From the NCBI GenBank assembly GCA_013349285.1, contig DUZU01000011.1:1-64000 (forward strand): a stretch of 64,000 nucleotides of DNA, in the 5' to 3' direction. The notes under the pieces were generated by a model, which did not search any database, was not told the DNA's origin, and saw nothing but the letters and a program-made list of their open reading frames with translations. The position numbers and the translations under genes were made by a program. How positions within the stretch are numbered: position 1 is the first letter of the stretch; each line of letters opens with the position of its first letter. Origin of the DNA: Deltaproteobacteria bacterium (GTDB lineage: Bacteria > Desulfobacterota > Desulfobulbia > Desulfobulbales > Desulfurivibrionaceae). Shown here piece by piece: positions 32,627-43,200 of this stretch.

Positions 32627-32748
32627 AGTGAACTTTCCCGTCGAATCGACCACCAAACCAACCAAGCTTCACCTTAAAAGAAAGAGGCCTGCCCCTACAT
32701 TTAAACGGGGGCAGACTTCTCAACCTCTACAACCTGACCGACCTCGGC

Positions 32749-33303
32749 CTACTGCGGATTGGTCGCCAGCAGCTTGTCCGCTGTTTCCTTGTCGCAATAA
32801 ATTCCGCAGCCGATGACATAATCCCGGTCACCTTTGACAAGTTTTACATAGGAAATTTTCTGAACCGGCTTATTGGAACCGGGCTTGGCCCACATATAAT
32901 CAACCCAACCGGCGCCGCTTTTTTTACAGAGACTGTTCATCGCGCTGAACAGACGTTTGCCGTTAGGATCTTTTACCCCTAAGATCGGCTTGCCATCGAG
33001 TTTATATTTCATCGGATGCATGATCATTTCGCCATTTAAATCATGGATCCAGATATAGGTCCCATTACCGGTAAACTCACTTTTTCCTCTGAATTTATCC
33101 ATGGATGAAATGCCCTCAGCCAACACCAGCTGGGCTGCCTTTTCCACCCTGGCAATGATCTGATCCGGGGTAATCGGGTCACCCTCACCGGCCTTTTCCG
33201 CGGCCTGGGTCGCCAATACATCCGGGGAAACGGCAAATGCGCTGTTAACAGCGAACACCCCAACAAGAGAAAGCAAAAACATGACGCCAAAAATTCTTTT
33301 CAT
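32749..33303 (-). CDS. secreted single-Cache sensor-domain protein
   Basis: Signal peptide MKRIFGVMFLLSLVGVFAVNSAFA; YIWIHDLNGEMIMHPMKYKLDGKPILGVKDPNGK Cache signature. Confidence 0.8.
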   Translation of the reverse strand: MKRIFGVMFLLSLVGVFAVNSAFAVSPDVLATQAAEKAGEGDPITPDQIIARVEKAAQLVLAEGISSMDKFRGKSEFTGNGTYIWIHDLNGEMIMHPMKYKLDGKPILGVKDPNGKRLFSAMNSLCKKSGAGWVDYMWAKPGSNKPVQKISYVKLVKGDRDYVIGCGIYCDKETADKLLATNPQ

Positions 33304-33854
33304 CGCTGACACCTTTTCTTTAATTTTGAAAATAAATACTATGCCCAACACCTGTAAAATCGGCATATTATTCAAACCTGACCGCAAGAGCGGCCAACCC
33401 TCCTATCGAAAAAAAACAAAAATTAATGTTTGATTACACCTAAAGTGTACAAATCTAATTAAAAAATTATCAAGCTAAAAAAAATTACGAAAAATGGCCC
33501 GCAGCGTTAAAACCTCAAACAATCGCGGCATTAGGAAGAATTAAAAGAGATTTTTTTTGTTATGAAACTTACCGAACCAAGGAATAATTATTAAAAAAAC
33601 AGAAATAATAAACTTGGTGGCAAAAGTTGAACATTGCCGGCGAACTATCAACTGCCGGAAATATGGGGCTTGACCGGGACTGTTTTTGGGGGAGGGACAG
33701 GAGCGAATGAAAAACGAAAAAATTAGCGTAGACGCTACGACCGAATGGTGGCTAGGCGGTTATTGTTCGCACCTGAACTCGCCACCACCAGCTTTTCAAG
33801 CTATCCGCCTTAAACCAGGTGGTAATTAAAAATAATAGCCTGCGGTGCACAAGA

Positions 33855-34565
33855 TCACAAAGATCCCGCGGCGATATCATGCTGCATCGCCTCGATAACC
33901 GCAATGGGATCAGCCGCTTTGGCAATGGGCCGGCCGACCACCACATGGTTGGCGCCGTCGGCAATTGCCCGGCCGGCGGTGATGATTCTGGTCTGGTCAT
34001 CGGCGCCGTCGAGAACATTGGCCCCGGGCCGAATACCCGGGGTAACCAGCAGGAGTTTATCCCCGAGCCCGGAACGCAACCGGTGGGCCTCAAGACCCGA
34101 GGAAACAACACCATCACAGCCAAGCTCCAAGGCGCGTTTGGCCCGGAAATAGACAAGATCCTCGATGGACTGGGTCATCCCCATGGCCCGCAGATCTTCC
34201 TCGCCGAAACTGGTAAGAACGGTGACGGCCAACAGTTTAAGGGAACCGCGTTCTTCAATGGCGGCGCGGATAATGGGATCATTCCCATGGATGGTGGCAA
34301 AACTTACCCCATGGTCGCGAATCTGGGCCACGGCCAGCTTGACCGTCTCCGGGATATCAAAAAATTTAAGATCGAGCATAACCTTGTGGCCCCGGTCAAC
34401 CAGCCAGTCCACCACCTCAAACCAGCTGGCCATAAAAAGCTGCAAGCCGACCTTATAAAAACCCAGATGGGATTCGGTTTTTTTCACCAGCGCCTTGGCC
34501 TGTTCGGCGGTTTCCACGTCAAGGGCCAGAATAATTCTATCTTTAATCTCGATATCCGTGCTCAT
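33855..34565 (-). CDS. pyrF: orotidine 5'-phosphate decarboxylase
   Basis: IILALDVETAEQAK, VMLDLKFFDIPETV, RPGANVLDGADDQTRIITAGRAIADGANHVVVGRPI. Confidence 0.95.
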   Translation of the reverse strand: MSTDIEIKDRIILALDVETAEQAKALVKKTESHLGFYKVGLQLFMASWFEVVDWLVDRGHKVMLDLKFFDIPETVKLAVAQIRDHGVSFATIHGNDPIIRAAIEERGSLKLLAVTVLTSFGEEDLRAMGMTQSIEDLVYFRAKRALELGCDGVVSSGLEAHRLRSGLGDKLLLVTPGIRPGANVLDGADDQTRIITAGRAIADGANHVVVGRPIAKAADPIAVIEAMQHDIAAGSL

Positions 34566-34596
34566 CTCTCTTTTCCTGCTTATTTTGCCGGCTCCG

Positions 34597-35166
34597 TCAC
34601 CAGGACTGCACCTTCACCCGGCCGCCTACTTCATAGGAGCCGCTTTTAATGTCATAAACAAACCCTTGCCCCCGAAGATCCATGTCATCGGCAGTTATAT
34701 GAACGGCCGAGCGGGTCGTGATTTTACGGGCCCTGTCATCATAACGGAGACGAGCCGATTGAACAACATACCCATCCGCTGCTTCCACCCTTACATTTTT
34801 CTCGAGCTCAAGAATTTTTTTCTTATTATCGTAAACCCCATCCCGGCTGGTGATATGAAATTTACGAAGACTGCCCTCAAACACCTCGGCCGCAATGGAT
34901 TCCATCTGCATTTTAGCGGGATCCGGGGCGGAATAAAGACGATCGGCTTTAATCTGCCAGTCGCGGCGGCCATTGGTGAGCTGGGTAAAAAAAACATGAT
35001 CCATGTTGAACGACTCGGCCGGGGCGGGCTTGTTCTTGACTTGGCCTGCAACTTGGGAGTCAATACCGGGCGGAGCCAGAAAGCGGATAACCGACTTACC
35101 CCACCCCGGCCAACTAAGGATAAAAATCAGGGGCAACAGCCAGAGTAAATTGCGAAGCCCGGTCAT
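34597..35166 (-). CDS. lptC: LPS export ABC transporter periplasmic protein LptC
   Basis: Single N-term TM and beta-jellyroll-like sequence; downstream of kdsC. Confidence 0.85.
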   Translation of the reverse strand: MTGLRNLLWLLPLIFILSWPGWGKSVIRFLAPPGIDSQVAGQVKNKPAPAESFNMDHVFFTQLTNGRRDWQIKADRLYSAPDPAKMQMESIAAEVFEGSLRKFHITSRDGVYDNKKKILELEKNVRVEAADGYVVQSARLRYDDRARKITTRSAVHITADDMDLRGQGFVYDIKSGSYEVGGRVKVQSW

Positions 35167-35894
35167 CAGCCCATGTACCTTTTCAATAGATCTTCACGCA
35201 ACCCCTTGGCCTCGATAATCAGATCACACAACTCGCGCACCGCACCGCGGCCGCCCGGACACCTGGTCACATAATGGGCAATCTCTTTCACTTCCGACAC
35301 CGCATCGGCCACGGTAACGGCCAACCCCACCCTGGTAAGCAACGGCAGGTCCAGCCAATCGTCACCCATATAGGCAATCTGCTCGGGGGCCAAGGAAGTG
35401 GCGCTGAGTATTTGTTCAAAGGCTTCAATCTTGTTGGGCATTCCCTGATAAACATGGGTCAGTTTTAAATCCTGGGCGCGCCGTCGGACCGCTTCCGAAC
35501 TGCGGGCCGTGATAATCCCCGCTTCAACCCCGGCCTCCTGCAGAATACGTAAACCGAAGCCGTCCTTGGTGTTGAACGCCTTCATCTCGGTGCCGGAATG
35601 GGTATAGACGATGGTGGCGTCAGTGAGCACCCCGTCCACATCGAGCAGGAGCAGTTTGATTTTTTGCGCGCGGGGCAGGCAGGCCCGCCAGGCATAACCA
35701 CGCACATCCTGGGCATTGCCGGCCATGGCCTTGCGCAAAAGCCCCTGGGTCACCTCGCAATCGGAAGGGTATGCCCCGGCGGCTGTTTGCGAACGACAGT
35801 CATCACTCATCGGCATGCACCAAATTATGGATGGCGAGAAGTTTCCGGAGCAGGGGTTCGGCCGCGGCCAGGGGCAAAGAATTGGGGCCGTCAC
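35166..35894 (-). CDS. kdsC: 3-deoxy-D-manno-octulosonate 8-phosphate phosphatase (start probably internal, around MPMSDDC)
   Basis: IKLLLLDVDGVLTDATI, YMGDDWLDLPLL; overlaps kdsA in the ORF track. Confidence 0.92.
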   Translation of the reverse strand: MTAPILCPWPRPNPCSGNFSPSIIWCMPMSDDCRSQTAAGAYPSDCEVTQGLLRKAMAGNAQDVRGYAWRACLPRAQKIKLLLLDVDGVLTDATIVYTHSGTEMKAFNTKDGFGLRILQEAGVEAGIITARSSEAVRRRAQDLKLTHVYQGMPNKIEAFEQILSATSLAPEQIAYMGDDWLDLPLLTRVGLAVTVADAVSEVKEIAHYVTRCPGGRGAVRELCDLIIEAKGLREDLLKRYMG

Positions 35895-36630
35895 ACAGGG
35901 CTTTTTCCGGCTCCGGATGAATCTCCATGAAAATGCCGTCTATGCCCGCCGCTACCGCAGCCCGGGCCAGGGGCGGAATAAACTCACGCTGCCCGCCGGA
36001 ACTCCCCCCTGCCCCGCCGGGCAGCTGCACACTGTGGGTGGCGTCATAGATCACCGGACAGCCGAGAGAGCGCATCACCGGCAAGGAGCGCATATCCACC
36101 ACCAGATTATTGTAGCCAAAACTTGAGCCGCGTTCGACCAGCAGCAAGCGATTGCTGCTCACCGAATTTATTTTGGCCACGGCATTCTGCATGTCCCAGG
36201 GCGAAACAAACTGGCCTTTTTTGAGGCTAACCACCTTACCGCTCCGGGCCGCGGCCAGCAACAGATCGGTCTGCCGGCAAAGAAAGGCTGGTATCTGCAG
36301 GATATCAAGGAACTCGGCGGCCGGGGCGACCTGGGTAACATCATGAATATCGGAGATGACCGGAATATTGAAATCAGCCCGGATCCGGGCGAGAATCTCC
36401 AGACCCTGCTGCTGCCCGGGCCCACGATAGGCGGCAATGGAAGTCCGGTTGGCCTTATCAAAGGAGGCCTTGAACACATAGGAAATCCCGAGGCGATCGC
36501 AAATCTCCTTGAGAGTGGCCGCCACCTCGCGGCACATATCCTCGGATTCGATCACACAAGGTCCGGCCATCAATAAAAAAGGCCGGCGCGGACCGACCTC
36601 GAAAAAATCTGTTATCTTAACAGGCTCCAT
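35803..36630 (-). CDS. kdsA: 3-deoxy-8-phosphooctulonate synthase
   Basis: AGPCVIESEDMC, FKASFDKANRTS, VIYDATHSVQLPGG. Confidence 0.97.
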   Translation of the reverse strand: MEPVKITDFFEVGPRRPFLLMAGPCVIESEDMCREVAATLKEICDRLGISYVFKASFDKANRTSIAAYRGPGQQQGLEILARIRADFNIPVISDIHDVTQVAPAAEFLDILQIPAFLCRQTDLLLAAARSGKVVSLKKGQFVSPWDMQNAVAKINSVSSNRLLLVERGSSFGYNNLVVDMRSLPVMRSLGCPVIYDATHSVQLPGGAGGSSGGQREFIPPLARAAVAAGIDGIFMEIHPEPEKALCDGPNSLPLAAAEPLLRKLLAIHNLVHADE

Positions 36631-36690
36631 GCAAACAACCTCGATTACCCGAACAGGTTAGGAAGAAGGCAGCCGACTAGTGATTAGCCA

Positions 36691-38340
36691 TCAAGTGTAG
36701 TCCAGGGCGGCCTTGATAAAGTTTCTGAATAAAGGATGGGCCTTCATCGGGCCGGATTTGAATTCCGGATGAAACTGGCAACCGAGAAACCATGGATGAT
36801 CAGCCAGCTCGACAATCTCCACCAGCTTTTCATCGGGCGAGGTGCCGCTGATAATCAGGCCGCTTTCAACCAGCTTCTCCTTGAAAAGATTATTGAATTC
36901 GTAACGATGCCGGTGCCGCTCCTCAATCTCCGACTTCCCGTAAGCCTCGTGGGCAAAGGTGTTCGCCGCCAGCTTGCATGGGTATGCACCCAAACGCAAG
37001 GTGCCGCCCAGGTCGGTTGACTCGTCCCGGATCTGGACCTTGTCGGTCCGGTAGTCATACCATTCTTTGATAAAGTAAATAACCGGATGTTCGGTCTTTT
37101 CGTTAAATTCCGTACTATCGGCATCGGCCATCCCGGCAATATTTCGGGCAAACTCAATAACCGCCAGTTGCATGCCCAGACATATTCCGAAAAAGGGCAC
37201 CTTGTTTTCACGGGCATAGGTTACGGCGTTGATCTTACCGGCCACGCCGCGGCTGCCGAAGCCACCCGGCACCAGCACCCCATGGCAACCGGCCAACAGC
37301 GCGGTCGCATCCTGGGCCTCGAGATCCTCGGCGCTGACGTAACGCAATTTTACCTTGGCGTCATTGGCCACCCCGCCATGCACCAGTGCTTCGTGCAGGC
37401 TTTTATAGGACTCGGTCAGATCAACGTATTTACCGATAATGCCGATCTCCACTTCCCGCTGTGGATTTTTGACCTTGCGCACCAGCTCCTGCCAGTCGTC
37501 AAGGCGGGGAGCGCCGGTCCAGATATTGAGCTTATTGAGAATGATCCGATCAAGACCCTCCGCATTGAGGCAAAGAGGGACTTCATAGATATTATCAACA
37601 TCGCGGGCGGTAATCACCGCCTCTTTTTCCACGTTACAGAACAGGGCGATCTTGGTTTTCAAGTCATCGGTGAGCAGGCTCTCGGTCCGACAAAGCAGAA
37701 TGTCCGGCTGAATACCGATGGCGCGCAGCTCTTTTACCGAATGCTGGGTCGGCTTGGTCTTGACCTCGCCGGCTGTTTTGATATAGGGAACCCAGGTAAC
37801 ATGGATGTAGAGCGAATTCTCGCGGCCCACATCGCCGCGGAACTGCCTGATCGCCTCAAGAAAGGGGAGACTTTCGATATCGCCGATGGTCCCGCCGATC
37901 TCGATAATGGCCACATCCACCTCACCCTCAAACTGCATGACCGCAGCCTTGATCTCGTCGGTGATATGGGGGATTACCTGCACGGTGCCGCCGAGGTATT
38001 CCCCGCGCCGCTCCTTGCTGATTACCGAGTAATAAATCCGGCCGGAGGTGTAATTGTTCCGCTGCCCGAGAACGGCTGAGGTATAACGCTCATAATGGCC
38101 GAGATCAAGATCGGTCTCGGCGCCGTCATCGGTGACGTAAACTTCACCGTGCTGGAAAGGATTCATGGTGCCGGGATCCACGTTGATATAGGGATCCAAT
38201 TTCTGAAAAGTAATGGTCAAACCACGACTTTCAAGAAGGGCGCCGATGGAAGCGGCGGCAAGTCCTTTACCCAGAGAGGAGAGAACGCCGCCGGTGATAA
38301 AAATAAACTTGGTCCGATTAGATTGTTTTTTATTCTTCAT
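36691..38340 (-). CDS. pyrG: CTP synthase
   Basis: [51 protein letters not shown]. Confidence 0.98.
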   Translation of the reverse strand: MKNKKQSNRTKFIFITGGVLSSLGKGLAAASIGALLESRGLTITFQKLDPYINVDPGTMNPFQHGEVYVTDDGAETDLDLGHYERYTSAVLGQRNNYTSGRIYYSVISKERRGEYLGGTVQVIPHITDEIKAAVMQFEGEVDVAIIEIGGTIGDIESLPFLEAIRQFRGDVGRENSLYIHVTWVPYIKTAGEVKTKPTQHSVKELRAIGIQPDILLCRTESLLTDDLKTKIALFCNVEKEAVITARDVDNIYEVPLCLNAEGLDRIILNKLNIWTGAPRLDDWQELVRKVKNPQREVEIGIIGKYVDLTESYKSLHEALVHGGVANDAKVKLRYVSAEDLEAQDATALLAGCHGVLVPGGFGSRGVAGKINAVTYARENKVPFFGICLGMQLAVIEFARNIAGMADADSTEFNEKTEHPVIYFIKEWYDYRTDKVQIRDESTDLGGTLRLGAYPCKLAANTFAHEAYGKSEIEERHRHRYEFNNLFKEKLVESGLIISGTSPDEKLVEIVELADHPWFLGCQFHPEFKSGPMKAHPLFRNFIKAALDYT

Positions 38341-38531
38341 GGGGGGAAACTATAGCAGCTTTGGCGACATTTGGCCAAGTGAAAAAGCGGCGGACCGTAA
38401 CCTTTTTTGCTTATAGTTATCGCAGGTTGTATTATTATTATGTTTCTATGTTTTTTTAAGATTTTTGAAGATTATGTTACAGGATAAAATTTCCTCAAGA
38501 TTACAGCTTACTATCAGGCAAATATATTGTT

Positions 38532-40061
38532 ATGCATACCATCAAGAGACTAGGTAAGTATTCCGGATTAGTTTTGCTTTGCAGCCTGAGCGCTTTAACC
38601 GGCGGCTGCAAAGACGACTCGACTCCCAAGAGCGTGGCCCAACCTGCTGCGGCGAAAAACAGCTTAACCGGCTGCCGACAATGCCACGAGCTCCACCCTG
38701 ACCCCGACCACGACTTCGGCTGCACCACCTGTCACGGGGGCAGCCTGGCCGGCAACAGCCGGGAAGATGCCCACCAAAACCTTATCGCCGCCCCGGCCCA
38801 CCCGAATCAGATGAAAAAAAGCTGCGGGAAATGCCATGCCGCAGAGGTTGACAATATCAGCACCTCCCTGCACTTTACCATGGCCAAAAAAGTCAATACC
38901 GTCCGCCAGGCCTTTGGCGCAACCTCCAGCCTGAAGTCCTTAACCGAAATCCCCATCGCGGCCCAATTGACCACCCCCGCCGAGGTCGCAGATGACCTTC
39001 TGCGCCGCCGCTGCCTGCGCTGCCATTTATACAACAACGGCGACATCTACCCGGAAACCGTTCGCGGCAGTGGTTGCGCCGCCTGCCATTTGCGATACGC
39101 GGACGGGGCCATCACCGATCATGAATTTATAAAATCACCCGATGACCAACAATGCCTGCACTGCCATTACGGCAATGTTGTCGGGGCCGACTATTACGGC
39201 CGCTTCGAACATGACTACAACTGGGAATACCGAACCCCATACCGGACAGATGAGAGCTACCCCAGGCCTTACGGGGTTGAATTTCACGAGCTTGCCCCGG
39301 ATATTCACCAGCAAAAAGGCATGGCCTGCATCGACTGCCATAGCGGCCGGGAAATAATGGGGAATCACGCCCAACAACCACCCACCCCCAAAATCAGCTG
39401 CCGACACTGCCATGACCATCAAAGCGGCGAGCCGCTACCCCTTGCCAACCTCAAGACCGGCAAAGAAGGGCTTACCCTGACAACCAAACTCGGCAACAAA
39501 GAGCTCCTGGTCCCCCAAATGCGCAACCCGGCTCACCAAACCTATAAAGACCAGGCCAATTGCACGGTATGCCACGCCCAATGGAGCTTCAACGACCAAG
39601 GCACCCACTTGCTGCGCCAGGATTATGTTGACTATGCCCCTTGGACCAGGCTTTCGGTTCAGGGCAGCTTCGAGGTAGAAAATCAACTTGACCTTGAAGA
39701 ATACGAAGTTCCCTTCATGGGGGACAAGATCACCGGCACCAACTACCTCGGCCTCTGGTTCAAGGGTTATGAACTCAGGCGCTGGGAGCAGCCCCTGATC
39801 GGCAAAGACAGCCAGGGCATGCTGCAGGTCTTTCGTCCCATTCTTGACCTGCACCTGTCAGTCGTTGACCCGGAGGAGGAAGTAATCTTTGATGCGGTTA
39901 CGATTAACAAGTACGCCGACCGCTTTCGCCCCTACACCCCGCACACTACCGGCAAGGCCGGGGCTTTCTACCGGGAAAGACTCAAAACGACCATGCCCGA
40001 CCAATCTTTGCTCGGCTCGAAAAAAGACCAGAAAAGCGCCGGTCCTGAGAAGATCGAGTAA
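38532..40061 (+). CDS. multiheme c-type cytochrome lipoprotein (9 CXXCH motifs)
   Basis: Lipobox LTGGC; CRQCH, CTTCH, CGKCH, CLRCH, CAACH, CLHCH, CIDCH, CRHCH, CTVCH. Confidence 0.9.
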   Translation: MHTIKRLGKYSGLVLLCSLSALTGGCKDDSTPKSVAQPAAAKNSLTGCRQCHELHPDPDHDFGCTTCHGGSLAGNSREDAHQNLIAAPAHPNQMKKSCGKCHAAEVDNISTSLHFTMAKKVNTVRQAFGATSSLKSLTEIPIAAQLTTPAEVADDLLRRRCLRCHLYNNGDIYPETVRGSGCAACHLRYADGAITDHEFIKSPDDQQCLHCHYGNVVGADYYGRFEHDYNWEYRTPYRTDESYPRPYGVEFHELAPDIHQQKGMACIDCHSGREIMGNHAQQPPTPKISCRHCHDHQSGEPLPLANLKTGKEGLTLTTKLGNKELLVPQMRNPAHQTYKDQANCTVCHAQWSFNDQGTHLLRQDYVDYAPWTRLSVQGSFEVENQLDLEEYEVPFMGDKITGTNYLGLWFKGYELRRWEQPLIGKDSQGMLQVFRPILDLHLSVVDPEEEVIFDAVTINKYADRFRPYTPHTTGKAGAFYRERLKTTMPDQSLLGSKKDQKSAGPEKIE

Positions 40062-40150
40062 CAAACCGCAACCAAGCGACTTGCACAAGGATGATGAGTT
40101 ACGACCAGAGCAAGCCTACTTTTTTTTCTTTAAAAAATCCGTCAAAAAAA

Positions 40151-40184
40151 ATGGCGGTCATTCCCGTTGGGGAACAACCGCCAT
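40151..40184 (-). terminator. intrinsic terminator for the minus-strand cytochrome gene
   Basis: ATGGCGGTcaTTCCCgttGGGGAAcaACCGCCAT hairpin; on the minus strand followed by a U8 tract. Confidence 0.8.
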
Positions 40185-40223
40185 CGAATCTAGCTGAAAC
40201 TAAAGTAAGGCTAACCGCTTGCC

Positions 40224-41657
40224 TTATTTAGGCTCATCATGACAGAGACTACAATCCTGAGTGATGGTCTTACCACTTTCTGATTGATGCTCTTCGTCAT
40301 GACAGCGCCAACAGCCATAACCATCATCGGCATCCTGGTGACCGAGATGGCCTTTGTAGGTGCCCCAGGTAACATTCATCTTCGGCCAGATGTTGCCCAG
40401 ATAGGCCTCCAAGAGGTAAGCCGCCGCCTTATTGATATCCTCGCCATATTTAACCACCTGCTCCTCGCTACGCTGGGTCTGCAAAGCCCGCAGCTCATCG
40501 GCCATCATCGCCTCGGCCTCATCGCGGGAAGCATATTCCTTGGTCAGCACGGCAAGGGAATCCTCGCGAATACCGGGAATTGCAGGATTGATCTTATCGC
40601 TCAACAGGCCGAAGTCAACCCGATCTTCCGGCATGTCATAAACATGGGTCGGACGGTTATGGCAATCAATACAATCCATGGTCCGCCACATGCCTTCTCT
40701 TTCCGCCGGAACCTCGATATCAGATTTAACAAATTCTTCTTCGCTGCCATCAGGCCGTTTAACTTTAACCCTGGCAATCTGGGTGCGCTTGTCATCTGCC
40801 GCCAGATAACGAACCTCAACATCCTTACTTACGTGCCAATGGATCCCTTCAAAAGCGCCGCTATGCCGATTGCGACCACCGATATGCAAGGCAATCTCAA
40901 CAACCTCAGGGTTGACCTGATCTTCGTTGGTGAAATGAGTGAAACTCTTCACCTTCTTGCCATGGAATTTTTCCGGCCAATGACACTGTTCACAGGTATC
41001 CCGCGCCGGACGCAGATGAGATACCGGAGCAGGGATAGGCCTGCTGAAGGTTCCGGTCATTACCGCCGCCACCTGCCGCAGACCGGAAATTTTCGCCTGC
41101 ACAAACCACTCGGCGCCCGGGCCGATATGACACTCAACACATTTTACCTTGGAATGGGGCGAACGCTGGTAGGCGGTATACTCGGGAGCCATAACATCAT
41201 GACAAACCACCCCGCAGAAATACGGAGATTCGGTAAAATGATATCCCTCGTAGCCGACAATGGCCAGAATGGCAAAATTGACAACCGTTAACACGATAAG
41301 AGCAATCACAAAACGACGATGTTTGTGGTCACTGAGATTTATTTTCAGATGTTCTCTGGAAATACCATGTTTATGAAACTCTCGCCGGCGCAAATAAGCG
41401 GCGACCGGAATCAAAAGCAGGCCGGTAATCATGCCGCCGGGCAGCACCAGATAGGTGGCAATGGCAGCATAGGGATTCTCTACCAGGCCAAGCATATCAA
41501 TCACCAAACCAACCACCATCAGGGTGATACTGACCGTGGTGATACTAACCCCGAGCAAACCAAGGGGAGAACGCCACATCCCGCGTATTATGTGCCCCCA
41601 TGGAGTTCGCTGGCCTTCCGCCTCTTCCGACTGATATTTGTTTTCCGCATCACTCAT
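40224..41657 (-). CDS. NapC/NirT-type membrane-anchored multiheme cytochrome c (ImcH-like architecture)
   Basis: N-term TM helices; CGVVCH (CX3CH) plus CVECH, CEQCH, CIDCH, CWRCH, CSLCH; SD before MSDAENK (ORF track to 41729). Confidence 0.85.
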   Translation of the reverse strand: MSDAENKYQSEEAEGQRTPWGHIIRGMWRSPLGLLGVSITTVSITLMVVGLVIDMLGLVENPYAAIATYLVLPGGMITGLLLIPVAAYLRRREFHKHGISREHLKINLSDHKHRRFVIALIVLTVVNFAILAIVGYEGYHFTESPYFCGVVCHDVMAPEYTAYQRSPHSKVKCVECHIGPGAEWFVQAKISGLRQVAAVMTGTFSRPIPAPVSHLRPARDTCEQCHWPEKFHGKKVKSFTHFTNEDQVNPEVVEIALHIGGRNRHSGAFEGIHWHVSKDVEVRYLAADDKRTQIARVKVKRPDGSEEEFVKSDIEVPAEREGMWRTMDCIDCHNRPTHVYDMPEDRVDFGLLSDKINPAIPGIREDSLAVLTKEYASRDEAEAMMADELRALQTQRSEEQVVKYGEDINKAAAYLLEAYLGNIWPKMNVTWGTYKGHLGHQDADDGYGCWRCHDEEHQSESGKTITQDCSLCHDEPK

Positions 41658-42265
41658 ACTTTCCTCCTCCTGAAAAAAAATAATTACAAGTCCCCTTACA
41701 ACGTTTGGGAATTTTAAAATCCACAACACAAAACGCTACGATAATTCAAGGGCAACACCGTGAGAACAAAACCGCGGTCCGCCCACCTCAAAGAATTATC
41801 AGCAAAAAAAATGGCTGCATGCTCAATCGCAAAAGACATGGATCGTCGCGCTAAATCAACCTCCTTGCCGATGTTCTCTCGAGCAACGGGTAAGTAACCG
41901 GTCCACGAAAGAAAATAAACCTAATTCTGCAAATTTGTGCCTAAAATAATCGGAAACGCCTTGCAACTCAACAAAAAAATATAATAATTCAAGACAGATA
42001 CGCCTAATCACAAAGAGGCAATATTAGCTACAGTCACAATTTACCCGTTTCCTACAAATGCAAAACTTAAATACCATCAACCCCATCCAACAACCCATCC
42101 AGCACAACAGAAATCACATCAACCCCTCTCCTTAAAAAGGGATACCGGCGCAACCAGGCAAGGGCAAAAGCATACTTCCATTTGACTTGCCGAATATTCA
42201 TGATAGAGTGCTATAAATTTTTCAACCGCAATAAATCAAAAGCCTCTACCGGCAACCAAGGAACA

Positions 42266-43066
42266 ATGCGCAAAGCCCTGATCTTCACCTCTGCTATCTT
42301 ATTTATGCTCTCCGGCTGCGGACCGCAGGTAATCACCACCCCACCCTCGAAAAGGATGGTATCGACGATTGAGTCCGGCAGCCGAGAAACGCCGCCGCCC
42401 CCACGTGGACAGCACCCCACCCAGCGCCCGTACAAGATCAACGGCAAGTCCTACTATCCCCTGCCTTCGGCCGACGGATACAAAGAAACCGGCATAGCAT
42501 CCTGGTATGGAGAGCCTTTCCACGGCCGCAAGACGTCAAACGGCGAAACCTACAACATGTACGACTGGACCGCGGCCCACAAAACCCTTCCCATGAACAC
42601 CTACCTGCTGGTGGAGAACCTCGATACCGGCCGCAACACCACGGTCCGGATCAATGATCGCGGCCCCTTTGTCAAGGGAAGGATTATTGACCTTTCTTAT
42701 AATGTAGCCCGCAAGCTGGGCGTGGTCAAAAAGGGGACCGCCCGGGTCAGAATCACGGCCTTGGGCGAGGCGGAAACCATCAAGGCCGGCAACATAACCA
42801 CTACCCGCTTTTTGCCCCACCAGGATTTCAACAAAGGCGAATTTTTCGTCCAAATCGGCTCGTTCACCAACAAGGACAATGCCGACCGCTTAAAGGAACA
42901 GATGATCAATTGGGACAAAAAAGCCGTTACCCTCCGCTACGACCGCGGCGACAAAGTGTTCTACCGGGTCCAGGTCCGGGCCGGAACCACGATGGATTCA
43001 GCCCGTCGCAGCGAGCGGGTTCTCACCGAAGCCGGATTCCCCGGCGCCTTTATTGTTGCCCGCTGA
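42266..43066 (+). CDS. rlpA: septal ring lytic transglycosylase RlpA-like lipoprotein with SPOR domain
   Basis: Lipobox LSGC; GIASWYGEPFHGRKTSNGETYNM, VRINDRGPFVKGRIIDLS; C-terminal SPOR. Confidence 0.93.
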   Translation: MRKALIFTSAILFMLSGCGPQVITTPPSKRMVSTIESGSRETPPPPRGQHPTQRPYKINGKSYYPLPSADGYKETGIASWYGEPFHGRKTSNGETYNMYDWTAAHKTLPMNTYLLVENLDTGRNTTVRINDRGPFVKGRIIDLSYNVARKLGVVKKGTARVRITALGEAETIKAGNITTTRFLPHQDFNKGEFFVQIGSFTNKDNADRLKEQMINWDKKAVTLRYDRGDKVFYRVQVRAGTTMDSARRSERVLTEAGFPGAFIVAR

Positions 43067-43098
43067 TTTTCTGCAAAAGTCATTTTTTTCACATTATC

Positions 43099-43126
43099 TT
43101 GACAGCCAACAACGAATCATTATATC
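43099..43126 (+). promoter_or_regulatory. sigma70-like promoter upstream of the hydrogenase operon
   Basis: TTGACA-N16-TATATC about 75 nt upstream of the first hydrogenase gene. Confidence 0.45.
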
Positions 43127-43200
43127 CAATATCATTGATCTTTTTCTTGTAGCGGGGCAATTACTGCCAAATCCAATCCCCCACAATCAGAGACTGACCT

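Noticed and set aside
41730-42265. Possible riboswitch or ncRNA in the ~540-bp gap before rlpA
   Set aside because: Searched by eye for c-di-GMP (GEMM) and other familiar cores; none convincing.
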